A stretch of 64,000 bases of DNA from JAFDZO01 sp044226845 (GTDB lineage: Bacteria > Bacteroidota > Ignavibacteria > Tepidaquicellales > Tepidaquicellaceae), in contig JBGAGG010000017.1 of assembly GCA_044226845.1 (NCBI GenBank), positions 41,157 to 105,156 of the forward strand, read 5' to 3'. The position numbers and the translations under genes were made by a program. Shown in pieces: positions 1 through 8,120 of the stretch. Numbering within the stretch: position 1 is the stretch's first letter; each line of letters begins with the position of its first letter. A model generated the notes under the pieces. The model saw nothing but the letters and a program-made list of their open reading frames with translations, did not search any database and was not told the DNA's origin.

Positions 1-711
1 ATATATTTCCACGGTACTTGAATTCATAAAATTCGATTCCTCTGCCATTGTTAATAACTCATCAGCAAATTTCAATTCATATTTTTTATTGAAGAAATAC
101 GTTTCATACTCAGCAAAACCATAAAGCCTGAGCATGGCCGCCAAACCGTAATTCCAGAGATTATTAATTTCTTTTTCGTAGCTCGATTTTTTATATGTGG
201 GGTCATCTTTTAAAATATATTTCAGTTCTATTTCATTTATGTCAGTAAGTCTTCTGTAATACTCTGTATCTCTTAAACTTTGCTGTTCGAGATAATTTTC
301 AACATCTTTGTACTGTTTCCAGAAAAATTTATCAATGTTCTTAGAAGCATAGAACTCCAGCAGATTTTTTTCAAAATCAAATCTGTCGCTCTTATAAATT
401 TTATAAGCAGCAAATTCTTCTGCAAGTTTGAATAAGTTACTTGATAACCTTCTTATTACATCGTCCTGATATATTTTCCCTGGATAAAGCAGAGAAAAGA
501 TATATTCTTTAGAAAAATTATGCTGATTGAAATCGGGATAAAATGTTTTTATCTCTTCAAAGAAAAGTATCACTTCTTTTCTGTTATTATGAAAAGGCGA
601 GCTTACAAATTTACCGAACTCCTTCATCTCTTCTTTTGAAAATGCCTTCAGTAGCTGAATAAGATTTCCGGATTGAAATGAATTTTGATTTTTTAAATCT
701 CTTCGATACAT
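1..711 (-). CDS. Hypothetical protein, C-terminus beyond the window
   Basis: An open frame of 237 codons runs from an ATG at 711 to the left edge with no stop, so the gene is cut by the window. The protein begins MYRRDLKNQNSFQSGNLI and is rich in Lys, Glu, Phe and Tyr, with no signal peptide or membrane segment, so it is probably a cytoplasmic, largely alpha-helical protein. The helical pattern (EEMKEFGKFVSSPF, then LSSNLFKLAEEFAAYKIY) resembles long helical-repeat hypotheticals common in Bacteroidota/Ignavibacteriota, but I do not recognise a family. It is divergent from the lipoprotein gene to its right, so 712-960 probably holds two promoters. The reading frame is clear; the function is unknown. 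Confidence 0.75.
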   Translation of the reverse strand, partial: MYRRDLKNQNSFQSGNLIQLLKAFSKEEMKEFGKFVSSPFHNNRKEVILFFEEIKTFYPDFNQHNFSKEYIFSLLYPGKIYQDDVIRRLSSNLFKLAEEFAAYKIYKSDRFDFEKNLLEFYASKNIDKFFWKQYKDVENYLEQQSLRDTEYYRRLTDINEIELKYILKDDPTYKKSSYEKEINNLWNYGLAAMLRLYGFAEYETYFFNKKYELKFADELLTMAEESNFMNSSTVEIY

Positions 712-882
712 TTTATAGATTTTTTATGGGACAAACAAAAACACCGGTTTCTCAAAACTATTCATTATTTACCAAAAATCCAAATTTGTTTTTAAAGTTT
801 CTCTAAAATCATGGGACAAATTCAATAATTTCTCTTTGCAGAATTTTAATCTTATAAATAATTTTGAAAAGATTAAAAATTA

Positions 883-964
883 CTCTGTGAGAAAACCCGG
901 CCAGCAAGTTATAAATTCTATTCCAAATTAATCAAGGGGGAATAATATTTCCTCACTCACAGAG
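883..964 (+). promoter_or_regulatory. Leader stem that may cover a ribosome binding site
   Basis: CTCTGTGAG at 883-891 is perfectly complementary to CTCACAGAG at 956-964, enclosing 64 bases that include a GGGGG run at 936-940. The right arm contains the GAG of a GAGG motif, nine bases before the ATG at 973. In RNA this would tie up that Shine-Dalgarno-like site. It could be a structured 5' leader of the lipoprotein gene, or chance pairing. I recognise no riboswitch class. The remaining intergenic sequence, 712-882, is AT-rich and shows nothing else I can name. Confidence 0.3.
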
Positions 965-1062
965 GCGGACTTATGCCCTCTAAAGTAAACTTTAAAAGTT
1001 ACGCTTTGAGGGTAATGTCCTTAGCTTCAATAAACAACTTTTCAAAAAATAAAATAAGAAGT

Positions 1063-2382
1063 ATGAAAAAACTTTACACTCTTACAATTGCACTTGGAGT
1101 AATCTGTTCCGTCTTCTTTTTCGGATGCGAAAAAACCGAAGATGTTGTTAGTCCTACTGAAACAGGCGGCAGCGGCGCAACAGCTTCATTTACATCAAAT
1201 TCTCAATCAAGCCTTGATTACGAGGATTTTTCTTTAGTAGTTGATATTGGCGATGTGCCTAATCTTTCTACCGGAGCTGCAGGTACGGTTACTTTCTCTC
1301 TTAATACTTCTACTTCCCTCGAGAGCGGAGTGCCTGCTGTTCCTTCTACAAACACCGTTATCGGAAAGTACCTTAAAGCCGGTCCCGAAGCATTCAACTT
1401 CGGAGGACCTATTCAATTATACTTCCCTGCATCAGGGCAGGCTTCTCCACAAAATCTTGAAGTAATGTATTACTCCCCTGACACACAGCTTTGGAAAATT
1501 GTTCCAACATCAGCAGTTGATACAGCAAAAAAAAGAATAGGTGTAGATATGCTGAAGCTCGGATATTTTGTACTGACTAAAAAAAGCTCGAGTGATAACA
1601 TGTCTGATTTCCGTCAGGGCGGATGTGTTTTCGACCGCGAAGATATCTGGACTAACTATATTCTTACTGTAAAAAGCGCAACTCTTGAAAAGCCTGAACA
1701 GCTTAGTCTCTTCGTAGGAGGATTTATAGGTAAAGTTTATTCAGGTCCAATATTCCTTGGATGCCCGAACGGTAAAACAAAAGCAATAGTGCCACAGGGT
1801 GCATTGGAATTCTGGATATCAAAAACAGTCTGCCAGGGAGGTGACCCCCAGGTTTACACATATACTCTTCCTGCAACTGTTACAGTTTCTGATCCTCTTA
1901 ACTTCATCGGCTGGTCTACTTACGATGCGGTAACGTATGTACCGTTTACTTTACCTGTCGGCGGTACGTGGGTAGTAGGAAGACCTACAGGCACAGGCGC
2001 ATGGCCTGCCCCTACAATTCCCTACGGCTCAGGTGTAATGCAAGCAACTTTAACATGGAATAACAGCACAACATCAGACGCTGCGGATCTAGATTTACAC
2101 CTATACGGTCCGAATAATCTGCACATTTATTACGGCAACAGAAGTAACTCTGATTTTTCACTGGATAGAGACTGGCAGCGGACAATTGGGGATGCAACGG
2201 AAAATATTTACAGTCTTCGAAGCGTAATGCCATCAGGCTCTTACACAGTAAAAGTAATAAACTTTGCCGGGGCACTAAAACATTTTAATGCAAGAGTAAT
2301 CCTTAACGGCTCATCAACAAATTTCTCAGGCTCGCTTTCAGTCACGCAGGAAGCAACGGTTAAAACTTTTACCATTCAATAA
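1063..2382 (+). CDS. Exported lipoprotein with DUF2135/YfaP-like C-terminal domain
   Basis: I choose the start at 1063 because it gives a textbook lipoprotein signal, MKKLYTLTIALGVICSVFFF followed by GC, with the lipidated Cys next to acidic CEKTED. An in-frame ATG at 973 has a better Shine-Dalgarno (GAGG) but would put 30 polar residues before the signal. The middle (FGGPIQLYFPASG to MLKLGYFVLTK) resembles ZU5/UPA-like beta domains seen in surface proteins. The C-terminal 110 residues (LTWNNSTTSDAADLDLHLYG, then ENIYSL and PSGSYTVKVINF) match the DUF2135/YfaP pattern, a beta-sandwich in exported proteins. It is probably anchored in the outer membrane. Substrate or partner unknown. A strong terminator follows, so the gene seems monocistronic. 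Confidence 0.82.
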   Translation: MKKLYTLTIALGVICSVFFFGCEKTEDVVSPTETGGSGATASFTSNSQSSLDYEDFSLVVDIGDVPNLSTGAAGTVTFSLNTSTSLESGVPAVPSTNTVIGKYLKAGPEAFNFGGPIQLYFPASGQASPQNLEVMYYSPDTQLWKIVPTSAVDTAKKRIGVDMLKLGYFVLTKKSSSDNMSDFRQGGCVFDREDIWTNYILTVKSATLEKPEQLSLFVGGFIGKVYSGPIFLGCPNGKTKAIVPQGALEFWISKTVCQGGDPQVYTYTLPATVTVSDPLNFIGWSTYDAVTYVPFTLPVGGTWVVGRPTGTGAWPAPTIPYGSGVMQATLTWNNSTTSDAADLDLHLYGPNNLHIYYGNRSNSDFSLDRDWQRTIGDATENIYSLRSVMPSGSYTVKVINFAGALKHFNARVILNGSSTNFSGSLSVTQEATVKTFTIQ

Positions 2383-2412
2383 AAAGAAGCTATGCTTTTT
2401 TCTCAGATTATA

Positions 2413-2450
2413 TTCTTCGCCCTTTACCCATAAGGGCGAAGAATTTTTTT
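2413..2450 (+). terminator. Rho-independent terminator of the lipoprotein gene
   Basis: A perfect 12-bp stem, TTCTTCGCCCTT (2413-2424) with AAGGGCGAAGAA (2432-2443), has a 7-base loop and is followed by seven T residues. It lies 31 bases after the stop codon of the lipoprotein gene. Confidence 0.93.
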
Positions 2451-2618
2451 AGTATAAAAAATTTGAAACTATATCAATCACAATAATGTTGTTTGTAAAA
2501 GTAGTAAGTGAATAATTAATTTTTAAAAGTTATTGCTTTTAAAAAACAAAAAAATTAATTTGATTCACTCAGTTATTTTACTGGAAAAACTAAATGGGAA
2601 ACCGGAAAGGAGTAATGT

Positions 2619-2657
2619 ATGATAGTAAACAATTTTTTGACGGAGGCGCGTCTCTAA
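2619..2657 (+). CDS. Micro-ORF of 12 codons inside the candidate sRNA
   Basis: ATG at 2619 opens a frame encoding MIVNNFLTEARL followed by TAA. It is preceded by GGAAAGGAG with a six-base spacer, a near-perfect Shine-Dalgarno, which is striking because most genes in this window have none. The start codon sits in the left arm of a 7-bp stem (ATGATAG with CTATCAT just after the stop). It could be a leader or regulatory peptide, or the purine run could be part of a structured RNA. The amino acid content (no run of one residue) does not suggest an attenuator for a particular amino acid. Confidence 0.25.
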   Translation: MIVNNFLTEARL

Positions 2658-2779
2658 CTATCATGTTTGTTAACGTAGATTTTAACAAGAGTTTTTGATA
2701 TAAGAGGGGAAGGTGTAGAATTGTCTGAGAACAGATTAGGTTCTGTTCTTTGCCGCGCTAAACCTCAGGAATTAAATCA

Positions 2780-2814
2780 GCCCTGAAGGCGAGAATCCTT
2801 CAGGGCTTTTTTTT
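2780..2814 (+). terminator. Strong intrinsic terminator of an orphan transcript
   Basis: GCCCTGAAGG (2780-2789) pairs perfectly with CCTTCAGGGC (2797-2806) around a 7-base loop, followed by eight T residues. No annotated-size plus-strand gene lies between this and the previous terminator at 2450, so it marks a separate short transcript. Confidence 0.92.
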
Positions 2815-3033
2815 ATGTTCATTTTTAAATCACCTCCGTTTGCTGATGTTAGTCTTCATCAACAACAATTCATACCTCATGCCTGCCGACTTTAATTGGC
2901 TCATTCCCTGACTCCATGACGGATTTTAAAAACTCTAATGTTGTTTTTACAATTTCGAAAATTTTAAATTTCTAATTTTGACGGGTTTTTGACGGATTTC
3001 TGCAAAATAAAATTAGCCTTCTTCCTAACAAAA

Positions 3034-3170
3034 GTTACAGTGTAACATTATTGTCACATTTTATTTATCTCTTTTAAAAACTATAGAGAGTTTCCCCTTT
3101 GTTACAATGTAACATTATTGTAACATTTTATTTGTATCTATTTTTAAAAACTAAAGAGAGTTTCTCCTAT
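3034..3170. repeat. Tandem direct repeat carrying a GTTACA-N-TGTAAC palindrome
   Basis: Two adjacent copies of about 67-70 bases (3034-3100 and 3101-3170) share most positions. Each begins with a palindrome, GTTACAGTGTAAC or GTTACAATGTAAC, continues with CATTATTGT(C/A)ACATTTTATTT, and ends with AAAAACTA(T/A)AGAGAGTTTC. In copy two a second half-site, ATTGTAACA, adds to the dyad. The spaced palindromes look like protein-binding sites, but no gene start is close. The rest of the gene-free stretch, 2815-3033 and 3171-3392, holds nothing I can identify; a 28-codon open stretch ending near 3345 looks protein-like but has no start. Confidence 0.6.
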
Positions 3171-3392
3171 AGAAATATAAATATATTAAAATTATTTGTA
3201 AAGAATTTAATGCCTATTAGTAGGGAGAAAAAAATAAATTTGGCATGGTGGTTTTAATATCACCGGCGTTTTTGGTCCTCCGAGCAACATAACAAAAGCT
3301 AACCATATTCCATTCCCAAAGACGATGTTGGATATGAGCTTATGCTAAATATTATTGGCGAAATTTTTGAGATTTATAGTATAATACCACAT

Positions 3393-3427
3393 AAAAAAAG
3401 CCCTTCAGGTTTTAACCTAAAGGGCTT
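3393..3427 (-). terminator. Terminator downstream of tRNA-Lys
   Basis: AAGCCCTT (3398-3405) and AAGGGCTT (3420-3427) form a stem extended by AGGTT/AACCT. Read on the minus strand it is followed by seven T residues (3393-3399). It lies just after the tRNA-Lys 3' end and probably ends the atpD-atpC-tRNA transcript. Confidence 0.85.
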
Positions 3428-3434
3428 AGATGAG

Positions 3435-3506
3435 TGAGACCGGGTGGATTCGAACCACCGACCTACGGCTTAAAAGGCAGTTGCTCTACCGCTGAGCTAC
3501 GGTCCC
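3435..3506 (-). tRNA. tRNA-Lys (anticodon TTT)
   Basis: The minus strand folds as a standard cloverleaf of 72 bases. The acceptor GGGACCG pairs with CGGTCTC, the D arm carries GCTCAGCGGTAGAGC, the anticodon loop is CTTTTAA with anticodon TTT, and the T arm carries GGTTCGAATCC. The discriminator is A and CCA is not encoded. It lies 16 bases after the stop codon of atpC, possibly on the same transcript. Confidence 0.97.
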
Positions 3507-3522
3507 ATCTTACTACTAAAAA

Positions 3523-3933
3523 TTATTTATTGCCGGCTAATTTTATGCGGTTCTTAGCTCTTTCAGCTTCTATTTTAGCAATTTGTTTCTGATGATACAT
3601 GTTTTCAGCATTCAGGATTTCTTCAGCACGTCTTAAAGCCTGTTCGGCTCTTTCAACGTTGATTTCTTCCTGAGACTCTACAGCATCTGCTAAAATAATA
3701 ACTGTGTTATTATTAACTTCAAGAATTCCTGAGCTGATTGCAAAGAATTGAGTTCTGCCTTCTTCAGTTACAATTTTAATTGTTCCGATTTTTAAGGAGG
3801 AAATTAAAGGAGCATGTCTGTATAAAACCTGGAAACCGCCAAGTTCACCCGGAGCAGTAACTGAAGTTACTTTACCTGAGAAAACGGTCTTTACAGGACT
3901 GACAATATCTAACTGAATTAATTTATCTGACAT
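3523..3933 (-). CDS. atpC: ATP synthase F1 epsilon subunit
   Basis: The 136-residue protein has the typical epsilon N-terminal beta-sandwich, starting KLIQLDIVSPVKTVFSGKV and GELGGFQVLYRHAPLISSL, followed by a helical hairpin (AEQALRRAEEILNAENMYHQ). Epsilon is part of the rotor stalk and can inhibit ATP hydrolysis. It follows atpD by 51 bases and is surely in the same transcript. The other F1Fo genes are not in this window, as is usual in Bacteroidota and Chlorobiota, where atpD-atpC form a separate pair. Confidence 0.96.
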   Translation of the reverse strand: MSDKLIQLDIVSPVKTVFSGKVTSVTAPGELGGFQVLYRHAPLISSLKIGTIKIVTEEGRTQFFAISSGILEVNNNTVIILADAVESQEEINVERAEQALRRAEEILNAENMYHQKQIAKIEAERAKNRIKLAGNK

Positions 3934-3984
3934 TAAAAATGAAGTCTAATCTAAAATTTGTTACTTAAAACTTAATCTAAATTC

Positions 3985-5400
3985 TTATTGCATTGATTTA
4001 GCTTTTTCAATAGCTTCTTCAATTGTACCTACCATGTAGAATGCGTTCTCAGGTAAGTGATCATATTCACCGTTTACGATAGCTTTAAAGCTCTTAATTG
4101 TTTCTTCAACTTTTACATATTTGCCGGGAATGTTTGTGAACTGCTCAGCAACAGAGAAAGGCTGTGATAAGAACTTCTGAATCTTTCTTGCTCTTGCTAC
4201 AGTCATTTTATCTTCGTCTGATAATTCGTCGATACCGAGAATGTTAATGATGTCCTGTAAATCTTTATATGTCTGTAAAATTTTCTTTACGCTTTGTGCA
4301 ACATTGTAATGCTCTTCACCTACAACTAACGGATCAAGAATTCTTGATGTAGATGTTAGCGGGTCCACAGCAGGGTAAATACCAAGCTCTGAAATTTTTC
4401 TTGAAAGCTCTGTTGTAGCATCTAAGTGAGCGAATGCTGTTGCAGGAGCCGGATCAGTGTAGTCATCAGCAGGTACGTAGATAGCCTGAATAGATGTAAT
4501 GGAACCGTCTTTTGTAGATGTAATTCTTTCCTGTAAGGCACCCATCTCAGAAGCTAAAGTAGGCTGGTAACCTACAGCTGAAGGCATACGTCCAAGAAGA
4601 GCGGATACCTCAGAACCTGCCTGAGTAAATCTGAAAATATTATCTACGAATAAAAGTACGTCTTTATGTTCTTCGTCTCTGAAGTACTCTGCAACTGTTA
4701 AAGCTGTCAAAGCAACTCGTTGTCTTGCTCCAGGAGGCTCGTTCATCTGACCGAATACTAAAGCGGTGTTTTTAATAACGCCTGACTCGGACATTTCTAA
4801 ATATAAATCGTTTCCTTCTCTTGTTCTTTCACCAACACCTGCGAATACTGAGTAACCGCCGTGATGCTTTGCGATATTGTGGATTAACTCCTGAATAATA
4901 ACTGTCTTTCCTACCCCTGCACCGCCGAACAGACCGGTCTTTCCGCCCTTTGTATAAGGCTCAAGAAGGTCAATAACTTTAATACCTGTTTCAAACATTT
5001 CTTTCTGTGTAGAAAGATTTTTGAAAGAAGGTGCGGGTCTGTGGATTGGATAAGTTTTTTTAGCGTTTATTGGTCCTTTACCGTCAATTTCGTTTCCTGT
5101 TACATTAATAAGTCTTCCTAATACTTCATCTCCAACCGGAACTGTTATTGGCTCACCCTGGTCAATTGCTTCCATTCCTCTTACAAGTCCGTCTGTGCTA
5201 TCCATCGCAACAGCTCTAACCTGAGATTCCCCTAAATGCTGCTGAACCTCGCAAACGAGAATGTCTTCAACACCTTCTGTGGTTTTTCTTGGGATATGGA
5301 GCGCATTATAAATAGATGGCAATTCACCACCGGCAAAATCTAAGTCGACAACCGGTCCGATAACCTGAATTATCTTACCAATATTTTTATTTATAGCCAT
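3985..5400 (-). CDS. atpD: ATP synthase F1 beta subunit
   Basis: The 471-residue protein is full length for the catalytic beta subunit, which makes ATP at the inner membrane. The Walker A loop GGAGVGKT lies near residue 160, followed by GVGERTREGNDLY (catalytic Glu region), Walker B VLLFVDNIFRF and the family signature PSAVGYQPTLASEMG. The start ATG at 5400 gives the usual N-terminus, MAINKNIGKIIQVIGPVVD. It leads the atpD-atpC pair. A terminator at 5505-5538 separates it from glmS upstream. Confidence 0.98.
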   Translation of the reverse strand: MAINKNIGKIIQVIGPVVDLDFAGGELPSIYNALHIPRKTTEGVEDILVCEVQQHLGESQVRAVAMDSTDGLVRGMEAIDQGEPITVPVGDEVLGRLINVTGNEIDGKGPINAKKTYPIHRPAPSFKNLSTQKEMFETGIKVIDLLEPYTKGGKTGLFGGAGVGKTVIIQELIHNIAKHHGGYSVFAGVGERTREGNDLYLEMSESGVIKNTALVFGQMNEPPGARQRVALTALTVAEYFRDEEHKDVLLFVDNIFRFTQAGSEVSALLGRMPSAVGYQPTLASEMGALQERITSTKDGSITSIQAIYVPADDYTDPAPATAFAHLDATTELSRKISELGIYPAVDPLTSTSRILDPLVVGEEHYNVAQSVKKILQTYKDLQDIINILGIDELSDEDKMTVARARKIQKFLSQPFSVAEQFTNIPGKYVKVEETIKSFKAIVNGEYDHLPENAFYMVGTIEEAIEKAKSMQ

Positions 5401-5504
5401 TAAATTAAAGTGAAAATTTTAATGATAAACACAAATATAGCCATTTTGTGTGAAAGATAAAAGAGGAAAAAAGCGGGATTTATCTTCTATTTTCTGAATA
5501 AAAC

Positions 5505-5538
5505 AAAAAATCCCCTTTTCAATAAAGAAAAGAGGATT
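5505..5538 (-). terminator. Terminator after glmS
   Basis: AATCCCCTTTTC (5509-5520) pairs with GAAAAGAGGATT (5527-5538) with one mismatch and a 6-base loop. On the minus strand six T residues follow (5505-5510). It lies between the glmS stop (5561) and the start of atpD; T residues on the other side mean it could also work on the plus strand. Confidence 0.85.
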
Positions 5539-5560
5539 TTTATCAGATATAAATTGAATA

Positions 5561-7310
5561 TTATTCTACCGTAACTGACTTTGCCAGATTTCTCGGCTGG
5601 TCTACATTACATCCTCTGGCAGTTGCTATGTAATAAGATAGGAACTGTAAAGGTATACTGTTTATAATAGGCTGAAGCATATCATGTGTTTTCGGCACTC
5701 TTAATACATAATCTGAGTAATCTGCAATGTTATCATCATCTTCAGTAGCTATTGTAATAATCTTTCCTTTTCTTGCGCGTACTTCTTCAATGTTTGATAT
5801 TACCTTATCATAGGTTCCGTCTTTTGTAGCGATAAATACAACCGGCATGTTTTCATCAATTAAAGCAATAGGTCCGTGCTTCATTTCAGCAGCAGGATAA
5901 CCTTCTGCGTGAATGTATGAAATTTCTTTCAGTTTTAATGCGCCTTCAAGAGCTACAGGGAAATTTAATCCTCTGCCAAGATATAAGAAGTTTTTTGCAT
6001 CTTTAAATTCTTCAGCTATATATTTGAAATAATCTTTCTTATCTATCAACTGTTTCATTTTATAAGGAAGAAGTTCTATCTCTGCACCAATCTTTTTCAT
6101 TTCTTCCGATTTCCGGTCCTGCGTGAATGTAAGTACCGGCATCAACTTCACGAGCAATTGTACTTCCCACAACATTGACTAATCCTAATGTTGTTGCTCC
6201 GTGTTTCTTTGCTTCTCTCATGGCAGCAAGTGTATCTGCTGTTTCACCGCTTTGAGAAATAAGTATTACAACATCGTCCTGTCTTATAATCGGATTTCTG
6301 TATCTGAACTCAGATGCATATTCAACTTCTGTAGGAATTCTGCAATATGTTTCGAGCATATACTCACCGACTAAACCGGCATGCCATGCTGTTCCGCAGG
6401 CTGTAATAATAACTCTTTTAGCATTAAAAATTTTATCTTTGATGGAAGTCAATCCGCCAAGCTTTACTTCGCCTGTTTCGAATTTAATTCTTCCTCTGTA
6501 AGTATTCTGAATTATATCAGGCTGCTCACAGATTTCTTTAAGCATAAAATGGTCGTAACCGCTTTTTTCTATCTGTTCTAAATCGTATTCAATTTGCTGA
6601 ACTTCCCTGTGAATATCTTCATCGTCAATTGTTTTAAGCTTTATACCGTTTCTTCTTAATACTGCATATTCTCCGTCTTCTAAATAAATAACGTTTTTAG
6701 TATGAGCAATAATTGCAGATGCATCTGATGATACGATAATTTCGTCCTGTCCTACTCCGAACATTAAAGGAGAACCTTTTCTTGCTACTATTATTTTACC
6801 CGGGTCTTCTGTGCATAGACATGCAATACCGTATGTACCGTCTACTTCACAAAGTGATAAACGAACAGCTACTTCAAAATTTTTATTATGCTTGCTGTAA
6901 TTATAGCTGATGAGATTTACGAGGATTTCCGTATCTGTATCTGTGTGGAATATATACCCTTCCGAAGAAAGTTTTTTCTTTAGTGTCTTATAATTTTCTA
7001 TGATTCCGTTATGCACAAGATAAAACTTGTTATGCATATCGGTATGAGGATGAGCATTGTTATCGTTCGGTTCGCCGTGAGTTGCCCAGCGTGTATGACC
7101 GATTCCTACGTTGCCGTCATATTCGCCGATAGGAATCTGCGTTTCAATTTCTTTTATCTTTCCTGCTTTTTTGAACAGCTTTATTTCAGAAGCTGCATTA
7201 ATAATTGCCACACCTGCGGAGTCATATCCGCGATATTCCAAACGCTTTAGTCCATCGACAATTATTGGGAGTGAATTTCTTTTGCCGATGTATCCAACAA
7301 TACCACACAT
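5561..7310 (-). pseudogene. glmS: Glucosamine-6-phosphate synthase, broken by an internal deletion and frameshift
   Basis: The N-terminal part (start 7310) is a normal GlmS: Cys2 nucleophile in MCGIVGYIG, THGEPNDNNAHPH, then the first SIS domain with GTAWHAG and SQSGETADT, up to HAGPEIG. There the frame runs into 16 unrelated residues and stops at 6060. The second half continues in another frame from SEEMKKIGAEIELLP, through LGRGLNFPVALEGALKLKEI and HAEGYPAAEMKHGP, to the perfect family C-terminus DQPRNLAKSVTVE. Between GPEIG and SEEM about 25-30 residues are missing, including the sugar-phosphate-binding segment (VASTKAFT... in E. coli). The deletion is not a multiple of three. GlmS makes glucosamine-6-phosphate for peptidoglycan and lipid A and is normally essential, so this may be an assembly error rather than a real pseudogene. 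The ATG at 6175 for the second half is not a natural start. Confidence 0.9.
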
Positions 7311-7385
7311 ATTTGTTTCCCCTATTTATTAATTTAGAAAAAAAATGAGCGACTCTTACCATCGCTCATTTCGTATGTTTATTCG

Positions 7386-7469
7386 TGCCGAAAAAGGGAC
7401 TCGAACCCTTACTAGTTTAACCTAACCGGATTTTGAGTCCGGCGCGTCTACCAGTTCCGCCATTTCGGC
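7386..7469 (-). tRNA. tRNA-Leu (anticodon CAA)
   Basis: The 84-base minus-strand sequence has acceptor GCCGAAA pairing with TTTCGGC, a D arm with GGTAGACGC, an anticodon stem CCGGA/TCCGG with loop CTCAAAA (anticodon CAA), a long variable arm (TTAGGTTAAACTAG, type II tRNA as expected for Leu) and a T arm with GGTTCGAGTCC. The discriminator is A and CCA is not encoded. It lies upstream of glmS on the same strand. Confidence 0.97.
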
Positions 7470-7542
7470 CGTAACTTGCAATATACGAAAATTTTACCTT
7501 CTTTACAGTGTCGAAAAATAGCCTGATTTGTTTAAAAATTAA

Positions 7543-8091
7543 TCAATCTGCCCACACATAATACGTATGACTCATTGAAGGCGGATTTGTACGATAAGCT
7601 GCAAATTTAACTATACCAATACCGGGCTTAAGCCAGATTTCAGTATTAAAGGTAATTGATAAACGATAATCTATTCTTATGCAATCATTAAATATCTGTT
7701 TCTCGGTTTTTACGGTTTCAATGGCTGAACCGATGACAGCTTTCCACTCACCATACTCCCATGAATACCCCTTTATTAAATTTTTACCGGGAATTAAAAG
7801 AGCCTCTGTTCCATTCTCAATAGTATAAACTGCCCCGGTGCTTTCATCAACTTTAAGATTTAATTCAGAATCTTTTTTATTAAAGAATGGATTTGATGAA
7901 AGCACTGCATAAGTATATTTGCCGTCTTTTCTCACGGAACTCACTTTGATTGAAACTAATTCAGTTTCGGTTCGCGGTGATTCGTTAATGTAATTTAAGG
8001 ATGAATTTTCTTTAAGCGGAAATGCTCCGCCTGATTTTTCATTACAGGAAGTAAAGAGTATTGCAAGAAAAAATATATAAATTTTAATCAA
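7543..8091 (-). CDS. Small putative lipoprotein of unknown function
   Basis: The 182-residue protein starts MIKIYIFFLAILFTSCNEKS, a short lipoprotein signal with lipobox FTSC, so the mature protein would be anchored by Cys16. The rest is beta-rich: SIKVSSVRKDGKYTYAVLSS, then IENGTEALLIPGKNLIKGYSW, then LKPGIGIVKFAAY. This last motif, with a conserved-looking W in the middle and a closing phrase about a starting value, resembles the DUF3108/LolA-like or YmdB-type envelope beta proteins, but I cannot place it firmly. It follows birA by 29 bases and is probably co-transcribed with it. Confidence 0.75.
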   Translation of the reverse strand: MIKIYIFFLAILFTSCNEKSGGAFPLKENSSLNYINESPRTETELVSIKVSSVRKDGKYTYAVLSSNPFFNKKDSELNLKVDESTGAVYTIENGTEALLIPGKNLIKGYSWEYGEWKAVIGSAIETVKTEKQIFNDCIRIDYRLSITFNTEIWLKPGIGIVKFAAYRTNPPSMSHTYYVWAD

Positions 8092-8120
8092 GCTCGTTTT
8101 TAAGATTTACAACAAATCAA

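Larger units (their letters stand above)
2500..2814 (+). ncRNA. Candidate structured small RNA ending in a terminator
   Basis: No gene of normal size lies here, yet the stretch is dense in RNA-like structure. A long AT-rich inverted repeat (2507-2524 with 2550-2569, two-base bulge) is followed by ATGATAG/CTATCAT (2619-2625 with about 2657-2663), then AGAACAG/CTGTTCT near 2730-2750, and a strong terminator at 2780-2814. Because no plus-strand gene follows before the minus-strand tRNA-Lys, the terminator must end a short transcript of its own, probably starting within this interval. I cannot assign it to 6S, tmRNA, RNase P or a riboswitch class. The 5' end is a guess. It might instead be an mRNA for the micro-ORF at 2619. 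Confidence 0.4.

Noticed and set aside
973..1062. The upstream ATG as start of the lipoprotein
   Set aside because: It has a better Shine-Dalgarno but puts 30 polar residues in front of a perfect lipoprotein signal; I keep it only as an alternative.
2704..2783. A TTG-started 21-codon ORF (SENRLGSVLCRAKPQELNQP) before the second terminator
   Set aside because: It has a purine-rich stretch before it, but the frame overlaps the hairpin and terminator and there is no other support.
3034..3170. The tandem repeat as a CRISPR array
   Set aside because: Only two copies directly adjoin, with no spacers between them, and no cas genes are in the window.
3240..3350. A 5S rRNA fragment or pseudogene
   Set aside because: CCATTCC and a GGTGG stretch recall 5S rRNA, but stem pairing and order do not match, and no rRNA genes are nearby.
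6060..6175. A programmed frameshift in glmS
   Set aside because: A frameshift alone would not remove about 25-30 conserved residues. The missing segment shows a deletion, and no slippery heptamer plus structure is needed to explain it.
5561..6175. Separate gene starting at the ATG at 6175
   Set aside because: The first residues of that frame (MLWEVQLLVKLMPV) are an out-of-frame reading of the GlmS N-terminal half; the real coding part begins at SEEMKKIG.
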